Shown: piece after piece, positions 57,161 to 64,000 of the stretch
How positions within the stretch are numbered: the stretch's first letter is position 1
How the letters are laid out: each line of letters opens with the position of its first letter
Source of the DNA: Takakia lepidozioides
Lineage: Eukaryota; Streptophyta; Takakiopsida; Takakiales; Takakiaceae
Length of the DNA stretch: 64,000 nucleotides
Assembly (NCBI GenBank): GCA_030704615.1
Contig: CM060731.1
Span: forward strand, 89,322,756 to 89,386,755
Reading direction: 5' to 3'
Translations under genes and position numbers: made by a program
The notes under the pieces: model-generated
What the model was told of the DNA's origin: nothing
What the model saw: only the letters and a program-made list of their open reading frames with translations
The model's database searches: none

Positions 57161-57574
57161 TTGATGGAGCTGCCAGCTAGGCCAGCCATTGAGCGCGCCA
57201 TGGTGACACCTGGAGTTGTCATGTTAGACAACCAGGATGACATTTTCTGTTTGAGTGGATCGGCAAAAAAGAGGTACCGGCCCATGCGGGTCTTGTTGGA
57301 CTCGGGAGCTCAGCCATTGATGCTGGGCAGAGCTGCTATTGCAGGCTTGGGCCTCACGAAGGCGGATATGGAGCCTTGTCCTTTCCAGATACATACATCT
57401 CTGGGAGGATCGGAGCAGGCTCGGGGCATGACAGGACATGAGTTAGCTATCAGACTACGGCCGGATCATCCTATTGATGGCTCAGTGATGCGAGCCAAGG
57501 CCATTGTGACAGACGCGGTCTCGTACGATGTCCTGGTTGGTGGGGCAGTGTTGTACCCATGGGCTTCACCCTAG
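57161..57574 (+). pseudogene. E2 aspartic protease
   Basis: The DSG-type active site is seen in MRVLLDSGAQPLMLG, followed by AAIAGLGL and the later VTDAVSYDVLVGG, which fits a retropepsin with two beta lobes. A frame change near 57560 leads into the next segment (FTLDFWEESASYRPGW). Retropepsin cleaves the polyprotein. Confidence 0.85.
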
Positions 57575-59000
57575 ATTTTTGGGAGGAGTCAGCTTCCTAT
57601 AGGCCTGGATGGCAGTCAGGGGAGGGCCGGCGTGTGCAGCTCCCTGTGACGTTCATAGGAGGAGTTGCGGTTGCCCAACGAGGCAAGATGCCGACACTAG
57701 CAGCATTCACAGCGGCAGTGAATTGGCCTAGAGAGTTGCTTGAAGGCAACGCTCATTCAGAGGATGTGCCACCTCTGGGAGAGCAGGAGGACATGTATGG
57801 TATGGCGGAGTTGCCTACCATGGTTGCTCAGACTCCATTGTGGGGCACGAGCAAGGATTTGCAGCGGGATGCTGATCGACGGGTGCAACAAGCCTGGGTG
57901 GAGGCTTTTGTACCGTCAGGAGAGGAGAGAGTGCGGGGATTGCACCAGGACCACCTCAGTTGTCTCCATTGGACACCACACCTATTGTGTGGCAGTATCC
58001 GGATGAAGGCATTTGTCTTCTGGACTTGTTTGGCGGGATCAGCACCGGATTGGCTGCTGTGTTACAGACAGGTGTACGAGTTCGGCGTTACCTGTATGTG
58101 GAGAGGGATGAGACTGCACGACGCGTTTCACTTTGCCATGTTGCTCAGTTGGTGCAGCGGTATCCTGAGTTGTTGTCGGTATCTGCAATTCGTGGATATC
58201 AGTAGGCCTTGCCAGCAGACATTTCGTTGCTGGGGGCGCAGGATTTGGAGCCGGTTGGCTTCATTGATCTGGTAGTGGCAGGTTGGCCCTGCCAAGGGCA
58301 TTCATCAGCCGGGCATGGCAATGGATTGCGAGACTCGAGGTGGGGTCTGTTTTGGGAGATGGTGCGGGTTTTGCGCCACTTGCAGCTTCATCAAGCTGTA
58401 TCTCCAACATACATCTTGGAGAATGTGCCACTGATGGGCGATTCTCGGGCCAGGGTGATGGCCAGTGTGCATCAAGTCCGGTCGTGGCTTGGGTCAGCAG
58501 GTTGCTAGATGCAGCTACAGTGGGGTCACGGGCTCATCGTCCACGGCTATGGTGGACTAACTTGATGCCACCTGCACTGCTCAAGCGTGCATTTGATGGG
58601 GTGCAGCGGCCAGCACATCTCACAGTGGATAGCATTCTGGACACAAGGAGGCAGTCTCAGCGTGTGAGACATGATGACCGTTCGCCTTTGGCAGTGGTCA
58701 ACAAGGTGGGTCAACCACGAGCAGCATTACCCACTGCTCAGCTTCCAGGATCGCATGCTTTCCAGGATAGTGGACGTGGCCTCCTGTGGGATGCTCAGTT
58801 GCAGCAGTTAATGGAGCCTAATGCTGACGAGCGTGAGCGGGCAATGGGTTTTACCACTGGTACCACGGCGGTGTTGTCTCTTTCTGAGGCATCACGTCGT
58901 CAAGTGTTGGGGCAAGCAATGGATCTCAATTGCTTGACCTGGATTATCAGCTTGGCTATGGTGAGCAACGCAGAGTGCGGAGTGGAGTACACTTCCTCGA
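57575..59000 (+). pseudogene. E2 C5 cytosine DNA methyltransferase (DNMT3-like motif order)
   Basis: An N-terminal linker of about 120 codons (MPTLAAFTAAVNWPREL; PLWGTSKDLQRDADRRVQQAW) precedes the enzyme. Motif I: GICLLDLFGGISTGLAAVL near 58000. Acidic motif: YLYVERDE. Motif IV: GWPCQGHS with catalytic Cys codon 58290-58292. Motif VI: YILENV (58413-58427). Motif VIII: SRAHRPRLWWTNL near 58540. Late motifs: ERERAMGF and RRQVLGQAMDL near 58830-58920. The motifs run I to X without permutation, which excludes a DRM-type enzyme; the HRPRxxWxNL form and the closing R.VLG resemble DNMT3. It would transfer methyl groups from SAM to cytosine C5. Breaks: a frame change before 57960, TAG at 58203-58205 (Lys in E3), and a one-base loss near 58500. 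It lies between protease and reverse transcriptase in the same orientation, and all motif residues checked are present. Confidence 0.92.
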
Positions 59001-59440
59001 TGGTCTCTCTGCCTACCGAGACGGTACAGGCAGTGAGTGGGGGCGAGCATGTGAGGACCACGGGGTGCAGGCATCCATGGCACACGTGGGAGGTGCTCGA
59101 GGTTCAGAGGGAGTTGGCAGCCAAGGTGGCGATGAAAGATGAGGTTGGGATTTTTCTCGGGTGGAGGAAGTCCTTGAGGATGAGATGATGGGGCAGGATG
59201 AGGCCCTTGTCCCTATGACTGAGCAGGTAGGGAGTACTGCTCAAGAGGTTGCAACATAGCAACCACTGGACGCGTCCTCTACCTCTAAGCCCACTGGACT
59301 TAAGGTTGCAGTTACGGAGGACAATGGGAGCCTGACATTGGACCCATTGTCACCGGAGGAGAGAGACGACGTATACGGCGGTTCCTGAGGGCTTACAGGA
59401 ATTGCTTTGCCTTCAGTTTGAAAGGACTTTGGAGCACTGA
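59001..59440 (+). pseudogene. E2 linker between methyltransferase and reverse transcriptase
   Basis: Acidic and Gln-rich, with a TAG near 59257. It is conserved in the E3 copy (VTEDN; LRAYRNCFAF), so it is part of the polyprotein. No domain recognised. Confidence 0.6.
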
Positions 59441-60170
59441 AGGGTCAAGAGATCCGTATTGAGTTGGCCACTGACACGCCAATCTTTCGGAGACCCTATA
59501 GATACAGTGACATGGAGAGGTCTTTGATTCAGATGAGGACTCAAGATCTCTGGGAGGTGGTTTGGTGGAGCTCTCTGGTGGAGAGTATGCTTCAGCCACA
59601 GTGATGCCAGCCAAGAAGGATGTCTATGGCAATTGGACGGAGAGACGTATGTGCGGTGATTACCGGCCTGTAAATCGTCAGACCAAGTCCGATAAGTATG
59701 CCATGCCAACACCAGAGGAGATCTTTGATGCCATCGGGCATGCTAAGGTCTTTAGCACTTTGGATTTACGATCCGGATATCACCAGTTGCCAATCAAGGA
59801 GGCGGACAAGCAGAAGACAAAATTCTGGGGGATCAATGAGCACGGCAAGGATTGCCTATATCAGTGGCGGTACCATTTGGGCTTAAGAATGCTCCTGCAG
59901 AGTTTCAGAGAGTCATGGATAGGATTCTAGCAGGGGTGGACTTTGCTCGGTGCTACATAGATGACATCATCATCTTTAGTGTTACGATGGAGGAGCATGA
60001 GAGAGACACCTTCAGGTGGTATTGGAGCGCTTGAGAGCGCACGGATTGAAGTTGCATCCGGGGAAGTGCAAGTTTTTCCACAACCAGATTGAGTATCTGG
60101 GTCACATGATATATCCTGGAGGATTGGGGGTACAGTACAGCAGACTAAGGTAGAGGCCATTGCACAAATT
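59441..60170 (+). pseudogene. E2 reverse transcriptase
   Basis: Begins with the pre-RT stretch (TPIFRRPYRYSDMERS). Motifs: [57 protein letters not shown] and the catalytic YIDDIIIFS, then LHPGKCKFFHNQIEYLGH. The frame changes near 59550, 59870 and 60010. Sequence class is Ty3/gypsy but distant from G1/G2. Confidence 0.9.
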
Positions 60171-60814
60171 CCACGCCCCACGGATGTGAGCCGAGTTCGA
60201 GCTTTCATGGGGTTGGCAAACTATTATAGACGGTTTGCAAAGGCTCTAACCAAGCTGACCAAGGTGGACCAAGAGTGGCAGTGGCAGTGGGAAGATGAGC
60301 AGGAACGAGCTTTTCAAGAGCTCAAGGCGAGGTTGACCTCGGCGCCTATCCTGAGACGACCTATCAGGGGGCGTCCTTTCAGCTGCATACGGATTGGAGC
60401 ATGCTGGGGCTTGGAGCGGTGCTCACACAGGTGGATGATGAGGGAAGAGAGTTCGTAGTGGCTTATGCTAGCCGCTCGAACAACGCTGCAGAGGCTAAGT
60501 ACAGCTCATATGAGGGAGAGTGCTTAGCTGCAGTGTGGGCCGTGGCACACTTCAGGTGCTATCTTCACCCTTGTCACGGATCACCAGCCACTCAAGTGGT
60601 TGATGGAGTCAGACAAGCTTACCGGGAAGCTTGCACGGTGGGCACTCATACTCCAGGAGTATGACTTTCAGGTTGTGCATCGACCGGGTTTGGTCAATCG
60701 GGATGCGGATGGATTGAGTCGCAATCCATGCATGAGCCAGCAGGATGACACTGGAGCTCGGTGGCATGGTGAGACGGACGAGGAGATGGTGCCGGATGGC
60801 ACGCATCTGCATTT
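60171..60814 (+). pseudogene. E2 RNase H
   Basis: The connection region (RVRAFMGLANYYRRFAKAL) is followed by RNase H: LGAVLTQVDDEGREFVVAYA, SSYEGECLAAVWAV, VTDHQPLKWL in a shifted frame, and the end motif NRDADGLSRNP. Frame changes occur near 60390 and 60580. Confidence 0.88.
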
Positions 60815-62056
60815 TTGTGTATCTTGGCATCGGGAGGTCAGGTTGGACCTACAACAGGGATGACTGTAGACGGAGTGTCTGAGGACCCTGAGGCTAGTGA
60901 TGAGCCAGGTGGTGCCAGAGATATACATGAGGATTCGGCTGTGTTGGACTACCTCCGCACAGGAGACACGGCAGCCACTGTGACTGCCAGGGAGAGGGAT
61001 CGGATCCTGCAACGAGCCAAGAGGTTCAAGTGGGAGGGGATACACCTACTTCGAGTGTGGGAGGATGGTCGGGTGAGGATTGTGCCTCACCCCACACAGC
61101 GTGCACGGTTAGTGCGGCATGCCCATGAGGAGTTGGGGCATTTTGGAGTGCGACGCACTCACAGTTTACTGCAAGGGCAGTATTGGTGGCGTGGTATGCA
61201 TATAGAGGTGCAACAATTCGTGGCTAGGTGCATGGTGTGTGACAGGGTGCGTGCTTCATTCAACACCCCTACACCACAGTTGCATCCTTTACCAATCATG
61301 GGATTGGGCTACAGGTGGAGTCTTGACTTCGCAGGACCGTTGCCACTGACTATGCGCCACCACAGATATGTGTTGGTGATGGTGGAGCACTTCTCCAAGT
61401 GGATTGAGTTGGTTCCATTGCCTGACAAGGCTAGTGAGGGGGCTGCGTATGCATTCTTGGATCGTGTGCTTAGCCGATTTGGTGCTCCAGCTGAGGTACT
61501 CACGGACCAAGGGAGAGAGTTCTTGGGGGAGTTTCAGGCTTTGTGTGATAAAGCCTTGATAGACCACCGCACCACTTCTCGGGATCATCCTGAGGCCGAT
61601 GGCTTAGCAGAGAGAGTTGTTCAGACGGTGAAGAGGGGTTTGCGCAAGTATGGCTTGCAGAAGGGACACCTAGGAGATTGGGATCTTCAGGTTTCTTGGT
61701 TAGCCATGGGCTACAGGTTCAGCAAACAAGCATCACTTGCCTCCTTCTCACCATATTTCCTTCTCTTTGGCCGAGAGCCGGATTTGCCTGCAGCCATTCG
61801 TAGGGACACTGCTCAAGTCCTTAACCTTGACGATCCGGACGTGTGGGTACGTGCATGTGATCAGCGTGCAGAGTTGTTCAAGAAAGTCATGCCCATGGCT
61901 TTTGAGAACCTTGCCATTGCACAGCACCGTGATACGTTGAGGTATGCCACTATACGTGGTGGAGGATATCGTCCTGGGGTTCGGAGGTTTAGCCCTGGTG
62001 ACTATGTTTATTTGCAGCAGACTGCTCCTACGACTCTGGATGTTACTGCAGGCGTG
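60815..62056 (+). CDS. E2 integrase
   Basis: The longest unbroken frame of the element, about 414 codons. Zinc-binding part: HAHEELGHFGVRRTHSLLQ with CMVCDRV. DDE core: WSLDFAGPLPLTM, VLTDQGREFLGEF, ADGLAERVVQTVK. The C-terminal part has GGGYRPGVRR and GDYVYLQQ. The frame stops at 62063-62065 because one base is missing near 62053 compared with E1. With that base the frame would run into the PHD finger, so integrase and finger were one protein. Confidence 0.92.
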
Positions 62057-62418
62057 TTATTCTGAGGGTTCGAGAGGTGTTGCCCTCAGGGGTCCTGATC
62101 TTGGAGGGTCGGGATGGCATGACTTGGAAGGACCATGTGCGTAATTGTACGCCATTTCACCTTCCCAATGTCGATGGCAGAGTTGACCCAAACTTGGCAG
62201 TGGTACCTGCAGGTTTGAGGTGCATGCTCTGTGGGTCTGCCAAAGGGGCAGCCACCATGCTGGTGTGTGATCGATGCTCAAGGGGTTGGCATATGGGATG
62301 CTTGATACCACCTCTTGAGAAGGTTCCTGACGGAGATTGGTTGTGTCCACACTGCTTGGATAGTGGCAGTGGACATGACTGGAGGCAGCTAACAAGACAT
62401 GGGAGGCCAAGCTCATAG
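62057..62418 (+). pseudogene. E2 PHD finger fused to the integrase C-terminus
   Basis: LILEGRDGMTWKDHVRNC leads into a complete C4HC3 finger: CMLCGSAKGAATMLVCDRC, SRGWHMGC, DGDWLCPHC. The spacing fits canonical PHD fingers and includes the conserved Trp two residues before the last Cys pair. It takes the place that a chromodomain occupies in G1/G2. It likely reads histone H3 tails and steers integration (inference). The finger itself is intact and conserved in E1; only the one-base loss upstream separates it from the integrase here. Confidence 0.9.
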
Positions 62419-62592
62419 GAGTCAATACATGAGATCCCAAGCTCAAGTTCACAGGTTGCAAGACGGCGACTAACGATGGGGCAACTCTTGCACCCGGCCT
62501 CTTGATCTATCGAGTTTGAGTGTAATAGGGATAGTGGTGGAGGACACTATCACATCTTGTGGCTACCTGGACTTAGAGGGACCTAAGCACCA

Positions 62593-62606
62593 GCTAGGGG
62601 GGCGAT
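62593..62606 (+). other. Polypurine tract of E2
   Basis: GCTAGGGGGGCGAT directly before TGTGTGGACTAG, same as in E1. Confidence 0.75.
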
Positions 62607-62782
62607 TGTGTGGACTAGTGACTGCCATAGTGGGCAGCACAGTGGCAGCCTAGTGACTGACTAGTTGTAGCCTAGTGGCTGGACTAGTGGCTGGACTAGT
62701 GGTATACTAGTGTGTGGTGTGCACATGTGTTGTGTGGTTTTGGACAACGATGTAGTTGTGTAGCGATATGTATGCGCACGAT
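62607..62782 (+). mobile_element. Type A LTR, first copy
   Basis: 176 bp, TGTGTGGACTAGTGACTGCC to TATGCGCACGAT, directly after the polypurine tract. It is related to the E1 LTR at 7375-7632. Confidence 0.75.
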
Positions 62783-62785
62783 AGA

Positions 62786-63111
62786 TGTCAAGTTATTTTA
62801 CCACTAGTGTGAAACTAGCTAGGAAATAGCTAGCTTTTACATATTGACATTTGGGATTAGCCCAAGTGTCAATCTAGGGGTCAATATAGATTTAGGCCCT
62901 GGAGTGGTTATCTTCACGGCAAGCGCGGGAGGCTCATCTTTCTCGAGTTGAGCCTCACCGCGCCTAGCTATGGCGCAGTAGTGTGGATTCCCCATGGCGT
63001 GGGGTGCACTTGGCTTGACTTGTATTTGAGTGATGAGGTTATATATGCATGAGTTTATGCTTCAGCTTTGTGAGCTCGCATGAGCTTGTGCTCGTATTTT
63101 TCTTCTTTATC
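62786..63111 (+). repeat. Segment B, second copy
   Basis: 326 bp matching the left end of the insertion at 44998-45323. It sits between two type A copies. Confidence 0.88.
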
Positions 63112-63113
63112 AT

Positions 63114-63289
63114 TGTGTGGACTAGTGACTGCCATAGTAGGCAGCATAGTGACAGCCTAGTGACTGACTAGTTGTAGCCTAGTGGTTGGACTAGTGGTGG
63201 ACTAGTGGTATACTAGTGTGTGGTGTGTACATGTGTTGTGTGGTTTTGGACAGCGATGTAGTTGTGTAGCGATATGTATGCGCACGACA
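63114..63289 (+). mobile_element. Type A LTR, second copy, at the right border of the insertion
   Basis: 176 bp nearly identical to 62607-62782 (about eight differences, mostly transitions). It ends CGCACGACA directly before ATAC. Confidence 0.8.
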
Positions 63290-63924
63290 ATACAAACGAT
63301 GGTGTCGAACCCATTGTACAGTCGACAGGACGGGATCATGCCTCACCGATACGACCAGCTCCACCACAATGCCAAAACCGATCCAGCTCCCCATCAACAC
63401 AGCGGGCATTAAGGAGCAACAGGGTTGATCTGTTTTCCTCACGCATGCATCATTCTGCTGCATTGGACCGGACAGAAGTTGAAGCCTCGGATGATGACAA
63501 CCTGCCACTACAATTCTACCTTAACCAACGTGTTGTGCAGCAGACCCGTGGTTCCTCACATGCCGGACCATCTAATGCCGGTCCATCTCGGGCAGTCCCC
63601 CCTCCGATACCTCCTTCGAGACCACCTTCGATTGCGTCCCAAGTCCATAAACGACAAAGAACAGTCCAACCTTTTGTGGGCGATCGGCCCACAAACAGGC
63701 CAAATACCATTGATGGTATTCAAGACCGGAGCGGGAGTCGACCTCAGAGAGAACTAAATGTGGTTCGAGGTCGGCCTGGACATATGAGGTCGGATAGGGA
63801 GGACGATTCCAGCACTAATCATGGCAACGGTGGTGAAGTCGAGGGTGACCCGAATTTTCAACCCATCGGAGCATTAGGATTAAGATCTTCTTCGTCCCGC
63901 CGTCGAAGCAGTAGAAGGAATTGA
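63290..63924 (+). pseudogene. hAT transposase relic, C-terminal tail
   Basis: Joined to 44997 at the shared ATAC, the frame continues as VHTNDGVEPIVQSTG. It then runs through a Pro/Ser/Arg-rich low-complexity tail (RAVPPPIPPSRPP, RSSSSRRRSSRRN) to a TGA at 63922-63924. No domain is seen. The assignment to the hAT gene rests on frame continuity and the short duplication, not on family similarity. Confidence 0.55.
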
Positions 63925-64000
63925 AGCAAAAGAGCTGTAGGCATGCATCCGCATTTTTTAGTAGACATGTTTATATTTCTGTACTGAAGTAATACCAATG

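Larger units (their letters stand above)
44998..63289 (+). mobile_element. E2: Ty3/gypsy element with C5 DNA methyltransferase and PHD finger, with nested G2
   Basis: The insertion is bounded by ATAC on both sides (44994-44997 and 63290-63293), and the hAT frame appears to continue across it. Internal order: long repeat-rich leader, gag (split by G2), CCHC knuckles, aspartic protease, C5 methyltransferase, reverse transcriptase, RNase H, integrase, PHD finger, polypurine tract, LTR sequence. Excluding G2 the unit is about 11.3 kb. All genes are broken by stops or frameshifts. The ends are puzzling: the left end starts with a 326-bp segment (type B), whereas the polypurine tract is followed by a different LTR (type A) and then by B and a second A. 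Confidence 0.85.

Noticed and set aside
17713-58205. TAG might be read as glutamine, as in some ulvophyte green algae
   Set aside because: The intact GT14 gene ends with TAG exactly where the family ends (VLGY), and several TAG codons replace Trp or Lys in sister copies. Decay explains them better.
57575-59000. DRM-type or CMT-type plant methyltransferase
   Set aside because: Motif order is not permuted as in DRM, and no chromodomain lies between motifs as in CMT; motif VIII and the late motifs look DNMT3-like.
63262-63924. Independent gene of 220 codons at the window end
   Set aside because: Its first codons lie in LTR sequence, and the rest joins in frame to the hAT tail at the ATAC duplication; it is most likely the hAT C-terminus.

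Overview
The window looks like a transposon-dense nuclear region of a plant-lineage eukaryote. Introns with GT-AG borders, a plant-type GT14 glycosyltransferase, Ty3/gypsy chromoviruses primed by initiator tRNA-Met, Ty1/copia, MULE and hAT relics, a tRNA-derived SINE and a Harbinger-like MITE all occur. A charophyte alga is my best guess, because gypsy elements carrying a cytosine DNA methyltransferase have been reported from charophytes; this is inference and no marker gene proves it. The only clearly intact host gene is the two-exon GT14 gene at 13199-15179.

Layout. 1-1504: 3' end of a MULE (M1) inserted into a gypsy polymerase relic (1505-2306). 2.3-7.6 kb: a scrambled copy (E1) of the methyltransferase-type gypsy element with integrase, PHD finger, polypurine tract and 3' LTR; it has an inverted piece and two pieces of unrecognised antisense reading frame. 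7.6-13.2 kb: mostly noncoding, with a 754-bp MITE, a 21-bp tandem repeat and a 172-bp SINE. 13.2-15.2 kb: GT14 gene. 16.1-16.8 kb: copia relic. 17.1-18.5 kb: truncated copy (E3) of the methyltransferase part of the element. 18.6-21.3 kb: a large array of palindromic repeats. From 21.8 kb to the window end lies one decayed hAT transposase gene, blown apart by nested insertions.

Nesting inside the hAT gene. Gypsy chromovirus G1 (23877-44764) interrupts it. G1 has 726-bp LTRs, and its left LTR was hit by a 13,961-bp MULE (M2, 24082-38042) with a perfect 9-bp target duplication. M2 carries a transposase with a SWIM finger, a large antisense multi-exon accessory gene, and four arrays built on a GGCGCC palindrome. 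A second unit (44998-63289) interrupts the hAT gene downstream: the methyltransferase-carrying gypsy element E2, itself split in gag by chromovirus G2 (48652-55610). The hAT frame resumes at 63290-63924.

The system most worth attention is the E family. Its order is gag, protease, C5 cytosine methyltransferase, reverse transcriptase, RNase H, integrase, PHD finger: a DNA-methylation writer and a likely histone reader on one retroelement. Three copies of parts of the family are present, all decayed. M2 may be a second mobile element with a modification-related accessory protein, but that reading is weak. Almost every transposon gene carries stops and frameshifts. The stops are mainly TAG, which fits deamination of methylated cytosines.
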